Of a DNA stretch of 11,916 nucleotides, positions 5,789 through 11,916 are shown piece by piece. Source of the DNA: an uncultured Victivallaceae bacterium (lineage in GTDB: Bacteria; Verrucomicrobiota; Lentisphaeria; Victivallales; Victivallaceae); NCBI GenBank assembly GCA_934663655.1, contig CAKUKT010000050.1, positions 1-11,916 of the forward strand, given 5' to 3'. The notes beneath the pieces were generated by a model. It searched no databases. It was not told where the DNA came from and saw only the letters and a program-made list of their open reading frames with translations. The position numbers and the translations under genes are program-made. The first letter of the stretch is position 1, and the number at the start of each line of letters is the position of its first letter.

Positions 5789-7264
5789 ATGAACGCCCCC
5801 TCTGCCACGCCCCGGCTCCGCGCCGGAACCGCCCGCGCGGAAATCACCGTCAATGCTCCGGAACACGTGCACGATCCCCTCTTCGCCCGGGTGCTGCTGC
5901 TCGACGACGGCCGGATCCGGTTCGCGGTGGTCGCACTGGACGCGGTCGCGGTCGGCGGCATCTGCGAAATTCCGGACGACTTCATGCCGCGCCTCCGGGA
6001 ATATGCCGCCACCATCGACGTCGCCCCCGGCCACCTGCTGGTCAACGCGTCGCATACCCACACCAATCTGCCGATGCTCCGTCCCCCGGAGGAGCTGTTC
6101 AACGCGGTCACCGCCGCGCTCTCGGACGCGGCCTCCCGGCTCGAACCCGTCCGGTGCGGCTGCGCCTCCGGCCGGGAGGAACGACTGATGATCAACCGAA
6201 CGCTGCGCCTGAACGATGGTTCCCACTGGACCATCCGCCAGGCCAACCCCTGTCCGCCCGACGAAATGATTGCCGAACTCGGCCCGACCGACCCGGAACT
6301 CGGCGTGATCCGGATCGACCGGCTGGATGGTTCCCCGCTGGCCGTGCTCTTCAACTTCGCCGGACACCCGCTGATCTGGCACGACGGCAATCATGCTTCG
6401 GCCAAATACCCGGGATACGCGGTGGAATTTCTCGAAGAAACCATCGGCGGCGGCGTCACCGCGCTCTTCCTGCAGGGGGCGGGCGGCGATCAGACCGAAG
6501 CAGCCTACAAAGACGTGTGCCGGCCGCTCGAATGCGAATCTCTCGGCCGAATGCTCGGATTGAGCGCCCTGCGCGTCTACCGCGGCATCGTCCCGGAAAC
6601 GGTGGAAATCGCCGCGACGTCGCGCCACGTCCGCTTTCCGCGCCGCACCGACAGCGACGAACGGATCGCCGAACTCCGCGCCGAAGAACGACGCCTGCTC
6701 GACTCACTGCGTTTCTGCAGTTTGAACTTCAAAAGCTTCATCCGGCTCTATCTGGCCGAAAAACTGGATCCCGAATATCCGCAGGAACACGCCTACCGCT
6801 ACCTGCGCGAACAACAACTCGGCGGCGATGAAATCTCCGGACGCGACCGCCAGAACCATGAACTGGTCGAGAAATATCTCGCCAATATCCGCGCGATGGA
6901 GAAACTGGCCCGCATTCAGGATCGGATTGCTACCTTCGAACTCCATCGCGACTTCAACCGCGCCGCCGCCGCCCCGGATATCGAAGCCGAACTCGTCGCG
7001 CTTCGCATCGGCGACTGTGCGATCGTCAGCACTCCGGTTGAAGCCCTCTGCGGCGTCGGACTTGCGATCAAGGCCGCCTCACCATTCCCCCACACCTGGC
7101 TGGCCGCCTATTCGAATGGCTACATGCATTACGGTGCGCTGCCGGAGGATTATCCCGGCGGCGGTTATGAGGTAACGGAATGCTTCCTCGCGCCGGGATG
7201 GTATGAGGTGTTCTCCACCGCCGCCCGGGAGATGCTCACCGAACTTCAAAAAACCGGCGTTTGA
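5789..7264 (+). CDS. Neutral/alkaline ceramidase-family protein, apparently cytoplasmic
   Basis: This 491-residue protein resembles the N-terminal catalytic region of neutral ceramidases (zinc amidases). It opens with AGTARAEIT (12-20) and DPLFARVLLLDDG. LVNASHTHTN (84-93) supplies His89 and His91, and FNFAGHP (188-194) supplies His193, matching the family's histidine zinc ligands. ALFLQGAGGDQ carries the conserved Gly-rich turn. The C-terminal YSNGY...GGYEV segment fits the region with the tyrosine and glutamate ligands. There is no signal peptide or transmembrane helix, and the C-terminal immunoglobulin-like domain of secreted ceramidases is missing. The true substrate may thus be another amide. 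AGGAG (5773-5777) lies 11 nt before the ATG. The gene sits 66 nt after mutS in the same direction and faces the nitroreductase gene. Confidence 0.82.
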   Translation: MNAPSATPRLRAGTARAEITVNAPEHVHDPLFARVLLLDDGRIRFAVVALDAVAVGGICEIPDDFMPRLREYAATIDVAPGHLLVNASHTHTNLPMLRPPEELFNAVTAALSDAASRLEPVRCGCASGREERLMINRTLRLNDGSHWTIRQANPCPPDEMIAELGPTDPELGVIRIDRLDGSPLAVLFNFAGHPLIWHDGNHASAKYPGYAVEFLEETIGGGVTALFLQGAGGDQTEAAYKDVCRPLECESLGRMLGLSALRVYRGIVPETVEIAATSRHVRFPRRTDSDERIAELRAEERRLLDSLRFCSLNFKSFIRLYLAEKLDPEYPQEHAYRYLREQQLGGDEISGRDRQNHELVEKYLANIRAMEKLARIQDRIATFELHRDFNRAAAAPDIEAELVALRIGDCAIVSTPVEALCGVGLAIKAASPFPHTWLAAYSNGYMHYGALPEDYPGGGYEVTECFLAPGWYEVFSTAAREMLTELQKTGV

Positions 7265-7275
7265 CCATTTTTCAA

Positions 7276-7313
7276 TCCGGCAACGCGCTTCTCCGGCCCG
7301 GCCTGCGTCCGGA
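7276..7313. terminator. Weak inverted repeat between convergent genes
   Basis: TCCGG plus ACGC (7276-7286, with a CA bulge) pairs with GCGTCCGGA (7305-7313) around an 18-nt GC-rich loop. The 50-nt gap lies between the stop of the ceramidase-family gene and the stop of the nitroreductase gene, where a bidirectional terminator would be expected. No T-run follows on either strand, so confidence is low. Confidence 0.3.
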
Positions 7314-7314
7314 A

Positions 7315-8148
7315 TTATCCGGCGGTCACGATCCGGCACGGCGACGGCTGAACTGAACGAGGATATGCGAGCGGAGTGCTCCCGAAAAGCATCGCATATC
7401 CGGGAATGTATCCCTCCGGGATTCTGAGCCGTTCCCGAAATTCCGCGACCTCGCCGAGCGCCACCATCGCCAGACCGCACCAGGTGGTGCCGACGCCGAG
7501 CGAACGCGCATAAAGTTCGAAATAGGAGAGCGCGATCACCGGGTCCACCGTTCCGCAGGGGGAATCCGCCGGAGCGCACGCCACAATCAAATGGGGCGCA
7601 CCCCGGAAAAACGGATCGCCGCCGTGCCGCAGCGATTCGGCCATCGCGGTGTAACGGGCAAACCGCTCCGGCAGCTGCGGCGAAGTGAGAAATTCCAGCA
7701 TCCGCTGCGAAACGATCCGCCGGATCTCATCCATCACCTCCACCCGATCGACCACGCAGAACTGCAGTCGGTGGTCATTCACCCCGGTCGGCACAAACGA
7801 AAGCATATCCAGCAGCTGCTTCATCAGCGCAGGATCGAGGCTCTCGTGGCGGTAGCTGCGGATGCTCCGCCGCGCCCGGATCAGCCCGAGAACCGCTTCG
7901 CCGTCCGGCATTTCCCCGATCGGCGCCGAATTTTCCGGCCGGCGACCGAAAATCGACAACGCCCCTACCGGACAGATCGCCAGACAATGCTGGCACCCGA
8001 TGCAGCGTCCCGCCGCCTCGGCGTCGGGCCACCCCGGCACTCCGGACTCATCGGCGGCCAGTGCGCCGGAAACACAATCGGTGATGCAACGACCGCAACG
8101 CAGACATTTGTCGGGATCCACCACCGGGGCGACGTGGTTGGGCTTCAT
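7315..8148 (-). CDS. Ferredoxin-nitroreductase fusion protein
   Basis: This 277-residue protein joins a two-cluster ferredoxin domain to an FMN nitroreductase domain. C15, C18, C21 and C25 and then C49, C52, C55 and C59 form two 4Fe-4S binding sets. The second set ends in the usual Cys-Pro, the first in Cys-Val. The nitroreductase part starts near LIRARRSIRSYRHESLD (89-105), with the Arg-Arg-Ser-x-Arg FMN-binding pattern, and ends near residue 260. Members of this family are cytoplasmic redox enzymes, usually of unknown substrate, common in anaerobes. The ATG at 8148 is preceded by GGAGGTGA at ideal spacing. It is the last gene of the tsaD operon, 20 nt after the phosphatase gene. The specific reaction is not known; reduction of a quinone, nitro compound or flavin would fit. 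Confidence 0.9.
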   Translation of the reverse strand: MKPNHVAPVVDPDKCLRCGRCITDCVSGALAADESGVPGWPDAEAAGRCIGCQHCLAICPVGALSIFGRRPENSAPIGEMPDGEAVLGLIRARRSIRSYRHESLDPALMKQLLDMLSFVPTGVNDHRLQFCVVDRVEVMDEIRRIVSQRMLEFLTSPQLPERFARYTAMAESLRHGGDPFFRGAPHLIVACAPADSPCGTVDPVIALSYFELYARSLGVGTTWCGLAMVALGEVAEFRERLRIPEGYIPGYAMLFGSTPLAYPRSVQPSPCRIVTAG

Positions 8149-8168
8149 GGTTCACCTCCAATATTTTT

Positions 8169-8816
8169 CTAAACAGCGGCTGCGGACCCCAGCTTCTCCA
8201 CCAGTTCCGCAAAAGTTGCGACCCTGATCTCCGGCTCCTCGCCGCGGGCGTCGCCGAAACCCCAGCCGACCAGCGCCCGGTGAAATCCCGCCCGCCGACC
8301 GGCTTCCAGATCGGTGTAATGGTCGCCGACCATCCAGCACTCCGCGTCAGTGGCGGCGAAACGTTCGCGCAACGCCACCAGCGCGTCCGGCGCCGGTTTT
8401 AGCGGATAGGCGGAATCCCCGCCGACTATCTCGGCGAAATATTCGGCAACGTTGAGTTTGCGGAGGATTTCCGTGGAAGCCGCCTGCGGCTTGTTCGAGA
8501 GCACCGTCAGCGTGATCCCGCGCTCCGCCAGCTGCCGCAGCCCATCCCGAACCCCGGGATACAGGGTGGTGGTGTCGACCAGATGAACCGCGTAATAGGC
8601 CTTCATCCGACGCAGCGCTTCCTCAAAATCGATATCCGAATCCGCAATCGCCCGCCGAACCAGATTGCCGACGCCGTTGCCGACAAAACTTACAATCCGT
8701 TCGGCGGTCAGCGGTTCAAGTCCCATCGAACCCCGCATGTGATTGACCGCGCCGGCCAGATCCATCCGGGAATCAATCAAGGTACCGTCGAGATCGAAAA
8801 CAATCAGCTTAACCAT
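8169..8816 (-). CDS. gph: HAD-family phosphatase, phosphoglycolate phosphatase-like
   Basis: This 215-residue protein carries all the haloacid dehalogenase motifs. Motif I is FDLDGTL with nucleophile D8 and acid D10. Motif II is LSNKP with S107, and motif III is K140 in PLKPAPDAL. Motif IV is GDHYTD with D165 and D169. The helical cap between residues 15 and 80 and the overall length match Gph and similar subclass I phosphatases. Its likely role is hydrolysis of 2-phosphoglycolate, formed during DNA 3'-end repair, or of another small phosphate. Substrate calls in this family are unreliable without assay. The ATG follows the tsaD stop by 2 nt, so translation is probably coupled. The only Shine-Dalgarno-like GAGGGG is 14 nt upstream, inside tsaD. 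Confidence 0.85.
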   Translation of the reverse strand: MVKLIVFDLDGTLIDSRMDLAGAVNHMRGSMGLEPLTAERIVSFVGNGVGNLVRRAIADSDIDFEEALRRMKAYYAVHLVDTTTLYPGVRDGLRQLAERGITLTVLSNKPQAASTEILRKLNVAEYFAEIVGGDSAYPLKPAPDALVALRERFAATDAECWMVGDHYTDLEAGRRAGFHRALVGWGFGDARGEEPEIRVATFAELVEKLGSAAAV

Positions 8817-8818
8817 GT

Positions 8819-9916
8819 TTACGACTGTTGCCCCTCAGTTGGAGAAGTGTTCACAAACGGCACCCGGCTGATCTGCGGCAGCCGGGCAAAGGAGTCGATA
8901 TCCGCGGCGGCAAATGCACCCCGCCGCCAGTCGTGCCAGGCAACTCCCGCCACCATCGCCGCGTTATCGGTACAATATTTCGGAGGAGCGGCAACGAAAC
9001 GGATATTTCCCGGCAGAGTTGCGGCCAGCAGCCGCCGGAGTTCGGCGTTGCAGGCCACCCCGCCGCAGAGCACCACAGTGCGCGGCTTGAACTCCTTTGC
9101 CGCCGCCACACATTTTTTCGTCAGCACCTCGACCACCGCCCGCTGATAGGAGGCAACCGTATCGGCCAGCAGCCCGTCCGGCAACGAACCCGCACCATCG
9201 GCGAATTTTCTTACGTGGTAAAGCAACGCGGTCTTGATCCCGCTGAAACTGAAATTGTAACGGTTCTCCGGAGCCAGCGGCTTACCCGCTCCGCCGGTCA
9301 GCGGACGCGGAAACGCCACCGCTTCCGGATCGCCACCTTCCGCCGCCCGCTGAATCGCCGGTCCGCCGGGATAGCCGAGACCGAGCAGTTTCGCCCCCTT
9401 GTCGAGCGCTTCACCGGCGGCGTCGTCGATCGTACAGCCGAGCTGACGCGCGGAACCATCAGCTTCGACGAGCAGCAGCGAAGTGTGTCCACCGGACACC
9501 ACCAGCGCCAGCAGCGGGTAGGTTTCCGGGGAAGTCGCCCCGCCGCAATCCAGAAACGCTCCGTAAATGTGTGCGAAAAAATGGTTCACGCCGATCAACG
9601 GCAGCCGATTGGCCGCCGCCAGCGCTTTTGCGAAGTTCAATCCCACCAGCAGCGCCGGAATCAGCCCCGGCCCCTGGGTGACCGCCACCGCGTCGATATC
9701 ACGCATGGTCACTCCGGCATTCCGCAACGCCGCCGCGGTCACCGGAGTGAGTGCTTTCAAATGTTCGCGGGCGGCCAGTTCCGGCACCACGCCGCCATGC
9801 GGCGCGTGTTTGGCGATTTGGGAGGCGATTTCGCTGGAAAGCACCTCCACTCCGTCACGCACCACCGCCGCGGCGGTCTCGTCGCAACTGCTCTCCAATC
9901 CGAGAATCAAAGCCAC
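8819..9916 (-). CDS. tsaD: tRNA N6-adenosine threonylcarbamoyltransferase TsaD
   Basis: TsaD transfers threonylcarbamoyl to A37 of ANN-reading tRNAs, making t6A, together with TsaB, TsaC and TsaE in the cytoplasm. The 365-residue sequence begins with LGLESSCDETAAAVV (6-19). It carries the ASKHA-fold motifs SGGHTS (141-146), GYPGGPAIQ (181-189), NFSFSGIKTAL (221-231), GGVACN (285-290) and CTDNAAM (315-321). Metal ligands H112 and H116 are present in NHFFAH, and D318 is in CTDNAAM; the residue after H112-F113, often Glu, is Phe here. The start is a GTG at 9916, with GGAGGGAG upstream; no ATG gives the family N-terminus. It heads a three-gene minus-strand operon with gph and the nitroreductase gene. 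The C-terminus carries about 25 extra residues compared with E. coli. Confidence 0.97.
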   Translation of the reverse strand: MALILGLESSCDETAAAVVRDGVEVLSSEIASQIAKHAPHGGVVPELAAREHLKALTPVTAAALRNAGVTMRDIDAVAVTQGPGLIPALLVGLNFAKALAAANRLPLIGVNHFFAHIYGAFLDCGGATSPETYPLLALVVSGGHTSLLLVEADGSARQLGCTIDDAAGEALDKGAKLLGLGYPGGPAIQRAAEGGDPEAVAFPRPLTGGAGKPLAPENRYNFSFSGIKTALLYHVRKFADGAGSLPDGLLADTVASYQRAVVEVLTKKCVAAAKEFKPRTVVLCGGVACNAELRRLLAATLPGNIRFVAAPPKYCTDNAAMVAGVAWHDWRRGAFAAADIDSFARLPQISRVPFVNTSPTEGQQS

Positions 9917-9985
9917 TTTCGTCTCCCTCCACCACCGGAATTATCACCCGGCGGATTGCTCAATTGCTTTCCTGATTGAATAAAT

Positions 9986-10014
9986 AATATACCCTCCGGA
10001 GGCCGAAATTTCAA
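9986..10014 (-). promoter_or_regulatory. Promoter of the tsaD-gph-nitroreductase operon
   Basis: On the minus strand TTGAAA (10014-10009) is followed after exactly 17 nt by TATATT (9991-9986). Transcription would start near 9979, with a leader of about 63 nt. The spacer holds a perfect 10-nt palindrome, CCTCCGGAGG (9993-10002), which could be an operator between -10 and -35. Confidence 0.65.
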
Positions 10015-10057
10015 TCCGGACGCCTCCCCCTCCTCCGCTGCCGTCCTCTTTCGTCGG

Positions 10058-10088
10058 CGCTTGTCCGGCGCCGGAGGTTTCGCAAGCG
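10058..10088. repeat. Nested inverted repeat between divergent promoters
   Basis: CGCTTG (10058-10063) pairs with CAAGCG (10083-10088) and encloses the perfect 12-nt palindrome TCCGGCGCCGGA (10064-10075). It lies between the tsaD promoter and the rightward promoter at 10125. It could be a shared operator or an extruding structure; no known factor is recognised. Confidence 0.4.
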
Positions 10089-10124
10089 GCGGCCTGCAGA
10101 ACCGCGCCCCCGCTCCGGGAACTA

Positions 10125-10153
10125 TTGCAAAAAACGCTTTGCGGCTTTATATT
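10125..10153 (+). promoter_or_regulatory. Promoter of the unknown gene and purL
   Basis: TTGCAA (10125-10130) is followed after exactly 17 nt by TATATT (10148-10153). Transcription would start near 10160, giving a structured leader of about 96 nt before the GTG start at 10256. Confidence 0.62.
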
Positions 10154-10164
10154 ATAACGGGGTG

Positions 10165-10237
10165 CGATTTAAATCGAAACCGGGGAAGTTCCCCCGTGTT
10201 TCGCGGCAAAAACAATACACCGGCCGGAGTCCGGTAT
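10165..10237 (+). promoter_or_regulatory. Palindrome and two hairpins in the leader
   Basis: CGATTTAAATCG (10165-10176) is a perfect 12-nt palindrome just past the predicted transcription start, a typical repressor position. It is followed by a 10-bp stem, GAAACCGGGG (10176-10185) with CCCCG-T-GTTTC (10192-10202), with one bulged T and a 6-nt loop. A second hairpin pairs ACCGG (10219-10223) with CCGGT (10231-10235) around a 7-nt loop and ends shortly before the ribosome site. I do not recognise a known riboswitch class; no purine, PRPP or ZTP consensus was seen. No T-run follows either hairpin, so an attenuator is not evident. Confidence 0.5.
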
Positions 10238-10241
10238 TTCA

Positions 10242-10248
10242 AGAGGTG
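10242..10248 (+). promoter_or_regulatory. Ribosome binding site that sets the GTG start at 10256
   Basis: AGAGGTG lies seven bases before GTG 10256. The frame is open back to 10061, but the upstream part spans the promoter and hairpins, so it is not coding. The same AGAGGTG heptamer precedes purL. Confidence 0.7.
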
Positions 10249-10255
10249 GTGCACA

Positions 10256-10819
10256 GTGTTCAAAGCCGGGAAGAAAAATCCGGAGAAAGAGCTTCGCGAC
10301 CGACTTACCCGCCCGGATCGGCCGGCGGATCGTCTGCTCAAAGCCAATCTGGCGCCGGTGATGGGACGCCGGGATGCCGCCTGCGATTGTGCCTGGGAAC
10401 TGGTCAAAGCCGGCCTCTCCGGTAAAAACGCCGCGGAAAAAAATCTCCGCCGTCTCGCCAGACTTCTGGTCAGCGCCCGCGCCGATACGGAACGGATCTT
10501 CGCGATTTTGTCCAGCCCCGATACCATCGCCCGCGAACAACGGCTGCTGATCTTTCTCACCCTGACTGCCGGAGCGGTGGAAAATATCTGCAACCTGCTC
10601 TTTCTGGAGGAAAACGCCGAACACAACGCCGGTCAGGCCGCACTCTCCGCCCGGGCCGCCGAATACAATTCCACCTGGTTGTGCGAATACTTCACGATCG
10701 CGGAACCCCGGCTCCGCCGTTACCGGGATTATGCGTTGAAAAATTTCAGTTCTGATTACGCGACGCGCTATCAGCGCGCCTACGACTCATTTTCCAAGAT
10801 TTTTGAAGCTCAGAAATAA
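10256..10819 (+). CDS. Unrecognised 187-residue protein upstream of purL
   Basis: I do not recognise a family. The protein starts with a basic, probably unstructured stretch (FKAGKKNPEKELRDRLTRPDRPADR). It then appears all-helical, with charged and Leu/Ala-rich segments about 40-85 and 90-130. Residues 97-117 are the most hydrophobic part but contain Glu and Asn, so a buried helix is likelier than a membrane span. The last 50 residues are rich in Tyr, Phe and Arg. No signal peptide or metal motif is evident; the cysteines at 43, 45, 112 and 143 are spread out. Codon use resembles the neighbours, so it is probably expressed. It has its own promoter and a structured leader, and purL begins 33 nt downstream with a matching Shine-Dalgarno. 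Co-transcription with purL is likely, but a link to purine synthesis is only inferred. Confidence 0.72.
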   Translation: MFKAGKKNPEKELRDRLTRPDRPADRLLKANLAPVMGRRDAACDCAWELVKAGLSGKNAAEKNLRRLARLLVSARADTERIFAILSSPDTIAREQRLLIFLTLTAGAVENICNLLFLEENAEHNAGQAALSARAAEYNSTWLCEYFTIAEPRLRRYRDYALKNFSSDYATRYQRAYDSFSKIFEAQK

Positions 10820-10840
10820 CCACCCATCGTCAATATCTAC

Positions 10841-10847
10841 AGAGGTG
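10841..10847 (+). promoter_or_regulatory. Ribosome binding site that sets the purL TTG start
   Basis: AGAGGTG is five bases before TTG 10853. No ATG or GTG gives a full N-terminal domain in this frame; the first in-frame ATG comes only at residue 60. Confidence 0.75.
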
Positions 10848-10852
10848 CAAAG

Positions 10853-11916
10853 TTGACCAACTACCGGATCGAAATCTCTCCGCTGCCCAAATGGCGCGAT
10901 TCCCGCGGCGAAGGGGTTAAACAACAGATCAACAGTTTTCTCGGACTCGCGGTCGACGCGGTGCGCTGCCGCGATGTCTATACCTTTTCCGCGGACATCA
11001 CCGACCAGGAGGCCCGCCGGATCGCCGCCATGGTCTGCAATCCGGTGCTCCAGGGCTGGCGCGTCGGCGCCGCCAAATCGGAGAACTTCACTCCCCTGCC
11101 CACCTGCGACTACCTCGTGGTGGTCGGGTTCCGTCCCGGAGTGACCGACAACGTCGCCAGAACCCTCCGGGACGCGGCTTCCGACGTAATCGGCCGCAAA
11201 CTGCGCGAAGATGAATTCGTCGCTTCCAGCATCGAATATCTGCTCTACGGCAAACTCAATTGCGACACCGTCACCCGGATTGCCTCCCGTCTGCTGGCCA
11301 ACGAACTCATCCAGACAGTATTGGTGCTCTCCGGCGAAGAGGCGGCGGCGGGGATTCCCCTGAACCTTCCCCGCGCCGGTTCGACCGGCGGCGGCGTGGT
11401 CAACACCTGGAACCTCGAAGTCTCCGATGAGGAACTCGTCGAAATCAGCCGCCGCGGCACCCTCGCCCTCTCCCTCGAGGAGATGAAGTCGATCCAGAAC
11501 TACTTCCGCCATGCTTCCGGACGCGAGAAATACGGCCTGACTTCCTGCCCGACCGACGTCGAACTCGAGGTGATCGCCCAGACCTGGAGCGAACACTGCA
11601 AACACAAGATCTTCAGCGCCGAGATCGACTACGAAAACTGCGAAACCGGCGAAAAGGAACATATCGTCTCGTGCTACAAGAGCTACATTCAGGCCAGTAC
11701 GAAACGGATCGGGGAAAAGGTCGATTTTCTGGTGTCGGTCTTCAAGGACAACGCGGGCGTAATCGACTTCAATGACCAGTGCGACGTGGTCTACAAGGTC
11801 GAAACCCACAACAGCCCCTCGGCGCTCGACCCCTACGGCGGCGCGATGACCGGCATCGTCGGCGTCAACCGCGACCCGCTCGGCACCGGGCAGGGGGCGG
11901 ATCTGCTGATCAACGT
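10853..11916 (+). CDS. purL: Phosphoribosylformylglycinamidine synthase, N-terminal part (partial)
   Basis: PurL turns FGAR, glutamine and ATP into FGAM in the fourth step of de novo purine synthesis, in the cytoplasm. The 354 complete codons here run to the end of the window without a stop. Residues 4-72 (YRIEISPLPKWRD... to NPVLQGWRVG) look like a PurS module fused to the enzyme. Residues 86-160 appear to form a second PurS-like unit. The linker region carries TWSEHCKHKIF (244-254), a signature of FGAM synthase. The first ATP-binding AIR-synthase-like domain then begins, with KVETHNSPSALDPYGGA (315-331) and GVNRDPLGTGQGAD. Most PurL proteins read ETHNHP here, so the Ser after Asn marks a subgroup. 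Whether a glutaminase domain (PurQ) is fused at the other end cannot be seen. The start is a TTG. Confidence 0.95.
   Translation, partial: MTNYRIEISPLPKWRDSRGEGVKQQINSFLGLAVDAVRCRDVYTFSADITDQEARRIAAMVCNPVLQGWRVGAAKSENFTPLPTCDYLVVVGFRPGVTDNVARTLRDAASDVIGRKLREDEFVASSIEYLLYGKLNCDTVTRIASRLLANELIQTVLVLSGEEAAAGIPLNLPRAGSTGGGVVNTWNLEVSDEELVEISRRGTLALSLEEMKSIQNYFRHASGREKYGLTSCPTDVELEVIAQTWSEHCKHKIFSAEIDYENCETGEKEHIVSCYKSYIQASTKRIGEKVDFLVSVFKDNAGVIDFNDQCDVVYKVETHNSPSALDPYGGAMTGIVGVNRDPLGTGQGADLLIN

Noticed and set aside
5150..6628. 492-codon open frame on the minus strand across mutS and the ceramidase-family gene
   Set aside because: It lies antisense to two well-supported genes and across their junction. 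Its composition is that of a GC-rich codon shadow (Arg, Gly, Ala, Asp), and no domain is seen.
8828..9979. 383-codon plus-strand frame opposite tsaD
   Set aside because: It mirrors tsaD codons and shows no recognisable motif, whereas tsaD is intact on the other strand.
10165..10237. Known purine, ZTP or PRPP riboswitch upstream of purL
   Set aside because: I could not find the conserved core bases of these classes. Only hairpins and a DNA palindrome are seen.
10787..11809. 340-codon open frame on the minus strand opposite purL
   Set aside because: The plus strand encodes clear PurL motifs throughout; the minus frame is its shadow.

Overview
The window looks like a chromosomal segment of a Lentisphaerota bacterium, probably Victivallis-like. 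This is inferred from gene style, not from a database match. The main clues are two prepilin-like proteins with the [19 protein letters not shown] leader and an H-X9-DG C-terminus, a cytoplasmic neutral-ceramidase-family protein, and a ferredoxin-nitroreductase fusion. The DNA is GC-rich in genes and clearly AT-richer in promoters. Most of the content is housekeeping. I see no phage, transposase, CRISPR array, tRNA or rRNA.

Layout. 1-286 (minus) is the N-terminal part of an MFS transporter. 287-937 is a long gene-poor stretch holding the MFS promoter, two copies of an approximately 37-nt repeat and the promoter of the first prepilin-like gene. 938-1723 and 1951-2736 (plus) are two 261-residue prepilin-like genes whose central 648 bases are identical while their ends have diverged. 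A strong hairpin at 2784-2824 closes this unit. 2857-3222 (folB) and 3212-5722 (mutS) overlap by 11 nt, and 5789-7264 is the ceramidase-family gene; all three are on the plus strand. Convergent to them is a tight minus-strand operon read 9916 to 7315: tsaD, a Gph-like HAD phosphatase, and the ferredoxin-nitroreductase. Divergent from tsaD, 10256-10819 encodes an unrecognised 187-residue protein behind a structured leader. It is followed 33 nt later by purL (TTG start at 10853), which runs off the window.

How the genes relate. folB (folate), purL (purines, which use folate one-carbon units), mutS (mismatch repair) and tsaD (tRNA t6A) are core functions and not one pathway. The prepilin-like pair is probably extracellular and lineage-specific. 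Three promoters fit one pattern, TTGAAA or TTGCAA, exactly 17 nt, then TATATT: the MFS gene, the tsaD operon, and the unknown gene plus purL.

The most notable features are the sharply bounded identical block in the two prepilin-like genes, which suggests recent gene conversion; the palindrome and two hairpins in the leader of the unknown gene; the apparently leaderless folB; and the repeat pair at 399 and 772. None of these amounts to demonstrated proof of a new system.
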